Positions 48,063-59,151 of a DNA stretch of 64,000 nucleotides are shown here, one piece after another. Within the stretch, counting starts at the first letter, position 1; each line of letters opens with the position of its first letter. The notes below the pieces were generated by a model, which was not told where the DNA came from, did no database searches, and saw only the letters and a list, made by a program, of their open reading frames with translations. The translations under genes were made by a program, and so were the position numbers. The stretch comes from Nectonema munidae (lineage: Eukaryota; Nematomorpha; Nectonematoida; Nectonematidae). The stretch lies in NCBI GenBank assembly GCA_030549495.1, contig JAUIRK010000740.1, positions 116,049-180,048 on the forward strand, read 5' to 3'.

Positions 48063-48540
48063 TAGAAATTGACTATTGACTTTCTCGTGCTCTATGTCAT
48101 TACAATCAAAAAATATTTTGTATTTTTGCCGTTTAAACAATTTTCTCTGGCTGTCTTCCCAACTTTCACTACACAATTTAAATCGTCTTGCCAATTCCAG
48201 CATGTCGTAACAATGATATGACGATTCAACTTAGGCTCAATTATGCTCAAGAATATCGCAAACTTGAACAAAACATAATGGTGGAGTCTTTTTTATTTCT
48301 AAATGAGGTTGGTTTCAAAATATGCTCAAGACCTAAAAGAGACGACCTGAAGCTGGCGTCCGTGTTACAACATCTCTTCCACACTCGCGATAGGAATATT
48401 TTTGTTGTCGCTGTCATAAACAGAAACAGAATGATATTTTATAAAATCTCGTCTTAGATCATGCACGCATTCATCATTGTAAAATTCTTGCTTTTAATGG
48501 TTTCCATGTAAATCTGTATTTGCCTCCATATTGCCATTTT
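48063..48540. other. No feature assigned; one short open frame
   Basis: The frame 48188-48457 (+) reads PIPACRNNDMTIQLRLNYAQ and on to KISS; it may be part of the flanking LINE but I recognise no motif. It ends at the piggyBac TTAA. Confidence 0.35.
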
Positions 48541-48544
48541 TTAA

Positions 48545-50845
48545 CCCTTTCCCGCCCATAAGGTTTAAACTTTTTATTTTAATAATTTTTTTTTTTACTT
48601 ATCATTATTTTTGTTCAAAAGATATAAATTAGATAAAATAAACACAAACCTATCCTCTATTTCTTTACACTGAAATGGGACATATTTGTCCCCATGGGCA
48701 GTAAGTGACAAAAATGTTTAAAAAGAGTCTCATGAAACACAAAAAAAACTTTGCATTTTGAAGAAGAGTTATTGGTTCGATTTTCGATAGAACAAAGCAA
48801 ACATCTTTGGCGTTTGATGGATTTCAACATCACATGCTCACTTTCTGATGGCGTTGGGGTCTTTTGGACAAGGTGAAGTTTGGTGCAACTCTATTTCTTG
48901 AACTAAAATTGTTGATTAGATCTCTCGCAATAATTCTTATAAACTGTTTCAAATCATAAATTTTATCACAATTCTTAGTGAAAATGATGCGAGAATTCAC
49001 CAGGCAAACTGTAAACAAGTCAAAGAAAATTTTACTATAATACTTTTTACAATATCTTATATCATTTATATAATAGCTTATTTTCTGATCAAGTACCATC
49101 CATGCTTTGATTATATTTCTTGACCATGACAGGACAGCATATTTCGATTTTATCAGTAAACCCTCTTTTTCCTCTTCTTGAAACAGCAACGTCTTTGCCA
49201 TTGAAAAAATGTGAAATCAAAATTACTGATCTATTATTATCGTACCATTTTATAACACATATTTGATTTGGATGAATAAAAACACTCAGAATCTCCCTTC
49301 ATTATTTTTTTATCTGGTATGAAATTTGGTAAACCTTTTCTTGATTTGTTGATTGTTGCAATTGAAAATATTTTATGGTTGTATAAAATATTCATCAGGT
49401 TTACTGATAAGAAATAATTGTCGAAAAAAACATAACAGGATAAACCTTGAAGCTTTTCTGTCAATTTCAATACCCAATTCGGTCCAAGTCCTTCTTCACA
49501 CTCCCCTTTTTTGCCGGTATAAATAACGATTTCATAAAGATGACCATCGTCACTTGAACATCTACAAAATACTTTGAAACCCCATTTTATTGGTTTGTTT
49601 TTGATATACTGTTTCATGGAGTTTCTCCCCTTGAATCATATCATGTCTTCGTCTATTGACTGATTCAAAGTTGGTTCTCGTGCTTTTAAAAAAGATTTGC
49701 TGAAAAGTTCAATGATGGGTCTCACTTTGAAAGCTTTATCATGATTTTTGTCATCAGTTTGCCCAATTTTTGAGTTGTCATTGAAATGAAGATTCGATCT
49801 GATAGCTTTGAAACGTTCTCTAGGCATAACATTTGATACAAAAGGAACATTTAAATCAGGTTCAACCGACCAATAATCGTGTAAATCAGGTAACACATGA
49901 TATCCCATGACAATATTCATTCCCAAAAAAGCTCTCATTTCTTCATCACTCACTTTGAAATTCACTCCATTCTGTTCTGCATAAAGATTACTTTGTACCA
50001 CTAAAAGGTTCATCAAGTTTTTAAAGTCAGTAACTTCGCAAAACACTTCAAAAGGACTCAAATTTGTCGTAAGATTTATTCTTACATAAGAAAATTCATT
50101 ATTTAATTCAATACTTTCCATTTCACCTTTTTTAGTCCACTTTCGTTCTTTCCAAACTTGCAATTATATTTATTCTCTGATTGTTTGAATTTAAGTGAAC
50201 TCTCAATTCTTCTCTTCTAAAAAATTTATATCTTCCTCATCCAAATTATAATCATTACTGTTATCAGCTAACACAATTTGTTCGATACAATTTTTCTTAC
50301 AATTAAAAATTCTTGTGCGTAAATTACGTGAAGCCATTTTAAATTTATGTTTTATTGAATATGAAAAAATTTTTATATTTTAAATTAAAAATCACTTTAT
50401 TGATTATAAATAAAAATATTTTTATTCTATTGTATTCTTCTTTACCTTATTGTTTTTAATGAAAAGTATTCACTTTCTGCCGATAGGGACAAATATGTCC
50501 CCTTGTAAATATATATATTTCTTTTATTTAAACTAAAATAGCTGTCGTTATAATTTAAATATATACACTTAAATATTTATTTTTTTATAATACATTCTTA
50601 ATTTTGTCATTTCTGTCTTGATTCTACAAAAAGAACAGGTAAAAGAAAAATGATTTCAATTTCCCATTTTTAACATAAAAACAGCCTAAAACAAAAAAAA
50701 ATAGGAAATAACTCGTTTACAAAAACGTATTTTTAATCACGAATGTCTTATTGATTGAATTTTGCACATATATATAAAATTATATGTATATATAAATGAA
50801 ATGAATTTCAGATAAAACTTGTCGGACATATATGTCCCGCCGGCG
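48545..50845 (-). mobile_element. piggyBac-like transposon, well preserved
   Basis: TTAA on both sides (48541-48544, 50846-50849). Ends CCCTTTCCCGCCCATAAGG and, reversed, CGCCGGCGGGACATATATG; subterminal GGGACATATTTGTCCC occurs near both ends in inverted orientation. Coding on the minus strand: an N-terminal MASRNLRTRIFNCKKNCIEQ with an acidic stretch (50336-50202), then 50163-49636 (FEVFCEVTDFKNLMNLLVVQ, MRAFLGMNIVMGYHVLPDLH, LNQSIDEDMI with the first catalytic Asp), then after one stop 49617-49237 (KPIKWGFKVFCRCSSDDGHL, YVFFDNYFLSVNLMNILYNH with the second Asp) and 49201-48830 (SRNIIKAWMVLDQKISYYIN). About three interruptions. The family's usual C-terminal Cys-rich domain is not clear. Confidence 0.9.
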
Positions 50846-50849
50846 TTAA

Positions 50850-52494
50850 AGTTTTGGGTTTTATATAGTTAAAATAGAAAAACAGGTTTCGTTCTAGTAC
50901 AAGGACGTACTCAAATGCAACAACGATGTAATAGCTCGAAAAATCCTGTGTTATTCGAGATGTACAAGTTATCCTGAGCGGTATTCGGTATCGTTAAAAA
51001 GAAATGTAGTATTTGCTTTGACCCCCTCTCCTTCTCATCACTTCTCCCTCATCTCATGCTTACAACAAATCTTGGTACCTATCTGCTCTTTTACCACGCG
51101 GCCTTCGGAACTGGTTATAATAGATATGGTAAAGATTGTACTTTCTAGTGTAAACCTACAAAAAATTTTAGAAAGGTAGGTCGACTTAAAAGCTCTAGCT
51201 TAGGCCTTTTTACAGATATGAAGCCTATATTTATAAGTCGATTTACACGAACCCGTAGCAATCAGCTTTTCTCAGTGCCATACCTTGCATAAAATAATCT
51301 TACTTTAGTCGTAAGATTAGAATGGTCAACGTCGCAAGTCAAGAATTTATGTCTCGATGCAAATGGTTTTTTTATATTTTACTTTTATATCTCAAACACA
51401 CTCATTTGTATTCAGAAAGAAGTATTTTGTTACGCTTGTGTCATTATGAAATCTGGCATTTACTTGAAAATTTGCGTTTTCAAAGAAAGCATAGCTAATA
51501 TAATCATTATACTGATATACCATAAAAATTGGGCCTTCTAGTTTATGTATTATAATTTCCTTCGATTTTAACTTATTTTGGAGTTTATTTTTAGCTTGAA
51601 ATTCATTTTTATAACATTTATTTTAAAAGTTTGAGAGAAAATGTTGATGAACCCACCCACTTCTCGCATTCTCCTACAACCAGTTAGGGGCTTTTGTTCT
51701 ATTGAGTATGGAATGTTTTCTTTTGCTTAACAAGTGATACAACTTTCCACATGTGCCAATTCTCCCAGGGTTCTATACTTTTCGCCATTCTTTGCAACTA
51801 AATTTATAGTTTGTAATTATGCTACATCCTTAATTTTCCCATTATTCTTGGTTAATAATATTTTGATATATTTAAATCCCCAAAGTATTGATGATTTAGT
51901 TTTATTTAAAATTTAGATATTTTTCTGGTTAGATGCTTTATTTATCCAAATATGCAATGAAGATTCCAAATCACATACCACATATTTGCGTGGACATCCC
52001 AATCCGGTATTCCAAATCGCTCGAGTATCCTGTGCAACCCTATGAATTATCGCCTTAATACGCAACAGTTTTGTAATGAAATGCAAATAATGCATCCAAA
52101 TTTCTGCAATTGATTACCTTTTGCCTTACATGTGAACTAATAGATGAACTTGCTATTTCCAAGTACTGTCTTTATCCTTGATGCGTTTAAATACAGGTAT
52201 TTGTCTTAGTAAAGGAAGTAGTTAAAATATATATATTACTTCCTTTCCCAACGACCAATTCTTTTTCTCATTGGATCTTGTTTTAAAACCTGAAGGATTA
52301 ATTTTATCCTCCTTCTAATGGATATATAGTAATACATAAGGAGAATAGGTATACTATGGAAGACGTCGAAATTTGCATCAACACAAATACAATCCTAAAT
52401 ATTTGCAATGTTTCTAAATTTGTCAGAAATGCATAGTATGCATTTGCTCCATGACGCAGTATTTAAATTATTTCATTTTTGCTTTAGAATTTAA
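50850..52494. other. Intergenic / TMEM14 upstream region, nothing recognised
   Basis: No repeat ends or conserved coding segment seen. A TTTAG directly before AATTTAAATG at about 52484 could be the acceptor of a 5' UTR intron of the TMEM14 gene. Confidence 0.5.
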
Positions 52495-52836
52495 ATGAAT
52501 ATTTTTAATGGGCATAAGCCAGATTACATCGGCTTCGCTTATGCTGGTCTGGTGCTTACTGGCGGCATTTTCGCCTACATGAGAAAGGGAAGTGTGATGT
52601 CTATTGTTTCTAGCACTCTTTTTAGCGCTTTAATTGCCTATGGCTCCATCCTCACCTCCAAAAACCCCTCAAACGTTTATGTGTTGTGGGGATCCAGTTC
52701 CGCCCTGACCCTCTTGATGGGTGCTCGCTTTGTACAAACGAAAAAAATGATGCCTGCTGCAATTGTTGCCTCCATCAGCTTTTTAGTCGCTACCAAATGT
52801 GCCTACGCGTATCTCAAAGACAACATGAGCAGATGA
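52495..52836 (+). CDS. TMEM14: TMEM14-family small membrane protein
   Basis: 113 residues, against about 112 in vertebrate TMEM14C. TMEM14 proteins are small multi-pass membrane proteins; the C form is needed for protoporphyrin import into mitochondria during haem synthesis, while others of the family are less well defined. Landmarks: DYIGFAYAGLVLTGGIFAYM, KGSVMSIVSSTLF, AYGSILTSKNPSNVYVLWG, LMGARFVQTKKMMPAAIVAS. Four hydrophobic segments at about residues 10-30, 34-52, 59-78 and 86-106, each with small-residue packing motifs. The frame is a single exon. Start chosen as the only Met before the first conserved segment; stop TGA at 52834-52836; AATAAA at 52916-52921. Which vertebrate paralogue it corresponds to cannot be told. 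Confidence 0.93.
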   Translation: MNIFNGHKPDYIGFAYAGLVLTGGIFAYMRKGSVMSIVSSTLFSALIAYGSILTSKNPSNVYVLWGSSSALTLLMGARFVQTKKMMPAAIVASISFLVATKCAYAYLKDNMSR

Positions 52837-52915
52837 GAAGCGTCGTTGCCTTGCATTAAATACTCTTTCATTTTCCTTAATTTATGTTTATTTTTCGGTT
52901 TTTACAATTGACATC

Positions 52916-52921
52916 AATAAA
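52916..52921 (+). terminator. Polyadenylation signal of the TMEM14 gene
   Basis: AATAAA 80 bp after the stop codon, followed by a T-rich stretch (GAAACGTTTTTTG), the expected arrangement for 3' end formation. Confidence 0.7.
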
Positions 52922-53481
52922 GAAACGTTTTTTGTTTTATCCTTCAAAAAGTGATAATGAGATCATTTTTAATTTGTTCTTATAACTAAAGAGTTGCTAA
53001 AAGAATATCTATTTAAGTGTGAAAATATTATTTATACTTCTCACAGATTGGCAATGTTCTGCTTTCATCAGAATCTCTCAAATACTAATAGAGCAAATTG
53101 TATTTTTTTAAATCTTGTGCACCCCATGTAAGCGCCTCACACATCTCCTGTTAGCAACCACTGTTCTTTGCCGAAGGGTTAATTTAATGTGATTACATTC
53201 CCTCTTTTTAAGATCAAAACTTTTGTGTGTTTACAGCATTGCTTTTCATTTGAAAAATTAGCTACCTGAATAAGTTCTTCGCCATGTTTGTTTTCATTTT
53301 TCCTAACTTGCTCAATTTCAATACTACCTCTTATCGGCTGTCTCAAAGAGTGTCTAGCAAAAAGAAGTAACGATAAATGTTGCTCATTGAATTTACCTCT
53401 TATCCAAATCTTAACTCGTAGGATCTTTATTGAGAAAGTTTTGGATGCGCGATGTAACAAAGTTTCTTATTAGTCACTACT
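52922..53481. other. Intergenic, nothing recognised
   Basis: AT-rich sequence between the TMEM14 polyadenylation signal and the next TTAA element. The open frames at 53179-53473 on both strands overlap each other and show no motif. Confidence 0.5.
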
Positions 53482-53485
53482 TTAA

Positions 53486-55400
53486 CCCTGTCAGTGAGGG
53501 GACATTTTAGCCCCCCTCAACTAAAATTTCTATTGTATAAAATTGGCTTAATTATATGCCTTCAAACTTTGTGACTTTTCCTAAAATCGTTAGCTGCATT
53601 TTTGATACGATTTTCACAGTAGTTGAATGACCCTCTCATGTCAAAAACTGTCAATCAAAATCAATTGCACATTTTTTCAACAAATTTTTTATATTAAACT
53701 TATAACTTAGTGCTTATATTAAATACACTCTTGAAAATTTATAATCATACATATATTGGAACCAATGATGCTTCCAACTTATAAATGTTACACTAGCAAA
53801 AAAATTAAAAGTTTCCCTTGGACGAGAAAGCATCAAGACGTTATTGAAAAATAAATTCAATGAAGAGAAGAACTGAAAAAAAGTCTTCGCAAAAAAATGT
53901 TTTTGAAATTATTATTTTTTGCGATCGCATTTTCTTGGAAAAACTGTCCAATTTTACTGCGAAAGAGATGTTAGTGAAAGAATGCTCTCTTTGGTTGATA
54001 CTCATTCCTATTACGACTCAGAAAGCATCAAAAATTATATTTTCGAAACTTTAGAAGACTTCTGTATTGAACTTTCACAAGTTTTATACTGTGTAGTTGA
54101 TAATGCTGCCAATATGATAAGAGCTATCAAGTTCATGAACATCGAACAGTCAAAAAAAATACTTCAGATTCCAAGTATGAATGTCAAAATCAACCCATTG
54201 AATTTTTTTCTCAAAAAATATTTCATATGAGATGTATGGAACATTCGTTACAACTCAGAATTAAAAGTGGTCTCAAAAGCTGGGGAAAATTCTCAGGTTG
54301 TAAAAAGAAGAGACTTCCTCCACAGAACCAATTTCAAATTTTGAAAAATATCTCAAAACTTTTGATAAATTTCCAACTCGAAAATCTGAAATAACAAAAG
54401 CTTTCAATGATATTCAAAAACTTGAAAATTTTCAGAATGTTTGGGACATTATTGGATATGCTCCAAGTGTTACGAAGCTGGTTTGTTAAACTGTAACTGT
54501 TTTACCAGCTACATAAGTTTCAGTAGAGAGGATGCTTTCACAGCTCAAGCTTATATTGAGAAATAATCAATCAAATATCAGCAAAGATTTATTGATTTCA
54601 ATTCTTTTTCTTCGAATAAATAAAATTTGTTAAAACATTTTTTTGTTTTACTTTATTAAAAAATTTTAAAAAAGACTTTTTTTTACCCAAAAAACGAAAT
54701 TATATTTAAATTTAATCATTAACATCAATCATTACATTTTGGAAGCAGAAGCAGCTGAATTTCAAGCGCTTCCACATCACTGATTGGAACACATACACTC
54801 ATATATGCATATTTGTTCAATAAACATGGCAACTTTGTATCAAATGTCAATCAATATTTTGATTGACGATAAAATTGCTTACGAAAACATTCATTCAAAT
54901 TTTAAATAAAATTAATTTTTTTATACCAAATCAACCATGCTGATTTCATTTCTCGACTCAGTTTCGTTTTTAGGGTGTGAAAATTTATGAAAGTGTCAAT
55001 CAATTTTGCGGTTTACGTCTGATAATTTCCTCCGAATATTTAATTAAATTTTAAACGAAGTATTTTTTTATACCAATTTGGCCATTTCATTTCTCAACTC
55101 CGTTTTAGAAATTAGGATTTGAAAATGTTAAGAGTATTTGCCTTCTGAGAAAGTGTCTCTAAGAACATTTATCCACATTTTAAATAAAATATATTTTCTT
55201 TAATAAATTGAACATGCAGATTTTATTTCTCGACTCATTTTTGGCATTTAGAGTGGGAGAATTTCAATCATATGTGTGGTTAGTGACAAAAATTATTTCC
55301 TAGAATATTATTTATATTCTCAATAAAATATGTTTAAAAAAGGTTGCTAAATTAGGCCTCCCGTCACTGAGAAAATGAAAATAGTCCGTCACGAATAAGG
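53486..55400 (+). mobile_element. TTAA-flanked non-autonomous element, copy 3, carrying a hAT
   Basis: TTAA at 53482-53485 and 55401-55404; left end CCCTGTCAGTGAGGGG, right end reversed CCTTATTCGTGACGGAC. The internal order matches copy 2: TTTTCCTAAAATCGTTAGCT, AAAACTGTCAATCAAAATCA, then GTCAATCAATATTTTGATTG and tandem units with TTGCGGTTTACGTC. About 0.89 kb without the inserted hAT. The right boundary is less sure than the left. Confidence 0.75.
53763..54782 (+). mobile_element. hAT element (1020 bp) with perfect 8-bp target duplication
   Basis: Starts CAATGATGCTTCCAAC and ends GCGCTTCCACATCACTG (reversed CAGTGATGTGGAAGCGC); ATTGGAAC is duplicated exactly at 53755-53762 and 54783-54790. 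Transposase fragments: LEDFCIELSQVLYCVVDNAA and NMIRAIKFMN (second Asp block) at about 54050-54140; an LQLRIKSGLKSWG segment near 54250; and the hATC dimerisation domain near 54505-54620 (EDAFTAQAYIEK in one frame, SIKYQQRFIDFNSFSS). The N-terminal half of the transposase is missing and several frames are used, so it is an internally deleted relic. Confidence 0.88.
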
Positions 55401-55404
55401 TTAA

Positions 55405-58400
55405 GTTATGGCAAATAATTGCAATCACTTCAGGACAAAAGTCTGCATTACGAGCGACGGTTCGCTCACAAGATGGAAAGAAAGAAGGGTCTTGTTTTAT
55501 TGAAAAATGTTAGGAGGACAAGAGGGTCCCCACACGCTCATATGGTGCCTCACAAGAAAAGTTGCAGTGACGTCCCCTCGCGACCGTTTTTTTATCCTTG
55601 GAAAAATTTTAAATAATAATCCTACCAATTCGATGACAGGTGTCAAATTATTTATATAATCACATCAACATTTTTGTATTTCACCATAAGAAAACTTTTT
55701 TTACTTCATCATTATTTTTCTTTCTTTACTTCAATTAACTTTCTATCTATGTATATATTTTACTTTCGTGTTTCTTATCTATAATTTCATTTATGCATAC
55801 TTGTATTTTTCCTGCTTATAATTTTCACTGTTTGTTTGAACCACGAACCTTTTTTAAGTGCATCTCTTCCTAATATCTCTCTAATCTTTTGACGCTCATC
55901 ATGATAAAGTGCATGATATTTTTTTTGTGCAAATATTTTGAACTTTTACTAAATTTTAAAATATATCTATCAAAAGATATTGAACGAAAATAAGAACAAA
56001 TAAAATTCTTTATCCACCCCGACATAAACACATATCAAGTATAAACGTTTCAATTATAAAGCGCTTTAAAGAAAATGAGGATTAGTTAATCTATTCCCTA
56101 TGTGAAACATCATAACTACTTGATAATGGAATAGTTTGTACAGAAAATACAAATGCGAAATAAACTCTGTACAAATTTAACGCATAAACTCCAATGAAAA
56201 ACAGGTAATAATCATGTCATATAAGATAACCTAGGATATTTTTCCTGTACTTAAATGAGTAGAGCATTACGTTAGAACAAATCTTACATCTACCATTTTC
56301 CACAATATCAGCAAGGCTCAACACAGATAACTTTTATGAAAATAAATTAAAATAACTTATCTAAGTTTTATAACAAAAATTTAAAGAAGAGTGTAAAAAC
56401 ATCGCCAAATATTCACGTTCTTCTTGAATGAAAAGAAAATCTTTTCAGCAAATGATCAAGGAAGAGGATATCAGTCTTTGCAGCTAGAAGATGAAAGGTG
56501 GCAAATAAAACGAATGTGTAAGAATAAAGATGTTATAAATTTGAATTCTGCAATAAAATACTTGATTTATTTAGCAAATATAATCACCACATTAATCCTA
56601 ACTTTAGCAGTTACTGTAATCAATAGGGATAAACCTTTTACCCATTTCAGGAGGACCAAAATATTTGCCCCCCCCCCTCCTGCTGATTTTTTTGGGCCAT
56701 TTATCCCTATTTTATTATTTGTACTGAGAGGATTTGCGATGTTGCAAAATGTCTGTCCACGCTATTGTTAAAAGACAAAAATTTTGCATGTTTCAATACC
56801 CACATAAATATAAATAAGGATTATAAAAAAATTAATTAACATATATATTTAAAATCTCATAAATAAAATGGCTTCGAGATGAACTCACTAGGAGGCAAGC
56901 AAATCTGACACAACTTTCGCTATATTTTTTATTATACCAGAATACAGAAGTAAAGTATCATTTAAATAAAAAGTTTGATGATTGATTATTATTATATTTG
57001 GGTCTTAGAAAAAAATGAGCTACCAAGGAAAATCTCTAGAATGATATTTAAAATGACAAAGAACAATTGAAAAACGTAGAAAGTACTTTGAAGTAATAAT
57101 ATATCTTCTTTTTAAAAAATTAAGAGCCAAATACCAGAAAAAGCATTGGAATTCCCGCATACTTTTAATTTGCTTAGCTCTAAAAGTGAAGAGTGATTTT
57201 GAGACTTGTGTGGCTCGATCTCCTATTTTTACACACACATCCTCCAGGTGCAAAAATTTGCTTTAGTTCCAGCTCTGTTTGTTCACTTGCAATCTAACTT
57301 CTATATATACACTCGATTTCAACCGAACTAAACCAAAATTATTACACATTTGAAATAATTTTTTGAACTAGAGAAATATTTTAAAAGCCTAAATCACAAG
57401 AATTGCAAAGAATATTCACATCAAATTAAGGAACAGAAAGATAGGGTCTGCGATGCGAGAAGAGTTTGAGTTGCGCTGATTATGAGATAGAAGCGAGATT
57501 GTCGGATGGGTAAGAGGGTTGGAATTCCTTAAATTTCAGGTCTCATGTAAAAAAAATTTCTGCGCCAATATAGGTGCCACTTTGCAAAATAAGTGTTTCA
57601 CTAATGAATTTTGCTCATAGACAAATTTTTCATCGAATGCAAATTATGAAGTTCAGCGTTTCAGAAATTTGGGTTCACCAGATGTCACAAATCTTTATTA
57701 GAAGCGCTCAAAATGTTGTGCATTGAAAGTTTGCTCGTCACTACAAAATCAGAATTTTTAATTTTCTATCTTGAGCTTTTTCTTCAATTTAAACATGTGT
57801 AGCATACCTACTTGTGTATGCAATTGCAAATTTAAGCTATTTTAATTTTCCTTAAGAAAAATTAAAAGTAAAGTTTGAGCAGCAAACTTCCCCATGAAAA
57901 TAAAAATAGAGAGAGGGGTGGGTGTCAAAAAGAATAATGTGATTGTAGATGAACATTAAAATTTATATTCAAAATACACGTATAAAAATTAGTGCTAGAC
58001 TTGTGTCAAACAAGTCGAGAGAAATTAGTTTGTCGAAGGAAACAAAATATCGAAGAATTATGAAATTATAGGATCTTAAGTCGTATACGTATTTTATTTG
58101 AGTGCTATTCCTTTGTTTATTTGCGCAAAGAAGTGTGTAAGCAGTGCAGTCTTTCTAAACCAAGAATTTACATAGCGATTTTGTCAAATCACAACACTAG
58201 CTGTTTGTCTTATATCTTGGTATGCGTTTTGACGCATCACTCTATCGTATATTGAAAGGGAATATCGCACATTTTTTGTTTTCACATATTTTTTCATTAT
58301 TATTGTATATTTTTTTGGTTGGAGTCTTGAACGGATGGAGTGGCACGTTTTGAGAAGGAGTCGTTGTGATTCTGACATTAAAAATATTTATATTCGTAAT

Positions 58401-58555
58401 TGCTAAATTAAAATAAATGCGTGCCCTCTCGTTAGTGCCCGATATTTTGTGGTCATAACGGTAAAGCATGACTTAAATTATATTTCTTTTAATTAAAACG
58501 AAATTCCTTAAAGCAAAAAAGAGTTTAAAATAGGTAAAAAATAAAATGCTTTATT
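55405..58555. other. Intergenic, no gene or repeat recognised
   Basis: A long AT-rich stretch. Open frames at 55419-55616, 56424-56771 and 57020-57253 lack any motif; a short C tract at 56668-56679 follows CAGGAGGACCAAAATATTTG and may be one end of a C-tract MITE. It probably contains the 3' UTR of the Fcf2 gene at its right edge. Confidence 0.5.
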
Positions 58556-59036
58556 TCATTCATTTGATCTCTTTTGTTTTCTTCGATAAGTATGACCTCT
58601 TCTTTCTTTTTCCTTGGTGATAATTTGACTGTATCTCTTTTTAACATATCTAAAAATTAAGCTTCATCAATGTATTGGAAAAGGATGATAAAATGACATA
58701 CTTTTGGAACTCAACGTCTGCCAAAATTTCATCAGTGACGCTTCTCCCTCTATGCGCACGTATTGGACTGTGGTTGTTGCAGGACAAATCCGTCTTTTTT
58801 CCAATGATCTTTCCAATCTACACAATCAAAAATATTTATGCCATCCACAAAGTTCTTGTACTACAGAAACAAACCTGAAAGAATTTCGGAATACTGGTAT
58901 TGTTCTTCTTGCGAAAAAACTTAGGATCCAGTTCCTTTCTCAAATTAAGAAGTGTTAAATCATTTTTGATTGAGTCAGTCAATTCTGTTGCTGGAAGATC
59001 ATACCACATTTTTCCCTTACTTTTACTCCTCTCCAT
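58556..59036 (-). CDS. DNTTIP2: Fcf2 domain of DNTTIP2/TdIF2-like nucleolar protein (3 exons; N-terminal region not in window or absent)
   Basis: Fcf2-domain proteins act in early pre-rRNA cleavage for 40S subunit assembly in the nucleolus (yeast Fcf2; animal DNTTIP2). Exons on the minus strand: 59036-58875, 58817-58702 and 58649-58556 (372 nt, 124 codons with stop), introns 57 and 52 bp with GT-AG ends. Conserved blocks in order: SKSKGKMWYDLPATELTDSI, KNDLTLLNLRKELDPKFFRK, SIPKFFQIGKIIG, RGRSVTDEILADVEFQKYVK and a basic tail RRGHTYRRKQKRSNE. The Met at 59036 follows directly after TTTAG, so it may be an internal codon behind a splice acceptor; animal DNTTIP2 has a long acidic N-terminal part which would have to lie to the right, in or beyond the palindrome and tandem array. 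Confidence 0.88.
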
Positions 59037-59151
59037 CTAAATATAAAACGATTATATTCTTTACAAATACTGTTTATTGCGCCACAATTATTCCTCATAA
59101 ACGGGGGCTTCTATGGTATCTTGAAAAAAAATATATAAATATATATATAAA

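Noticed and set aside
48188-48457. 89-residue open frame, possible gene
   Set aside because: No motif recognised; it lies between a LINE fragment and a piggyBac and is probably remnant or chance.
56424-56771. 115-residue frame with a hydrophobic segment
   Set aside because: It contains a C-tract-derived poly-Pro stretch and no conserved motif; most likely chance in AT-rich DNA with a MITE end.
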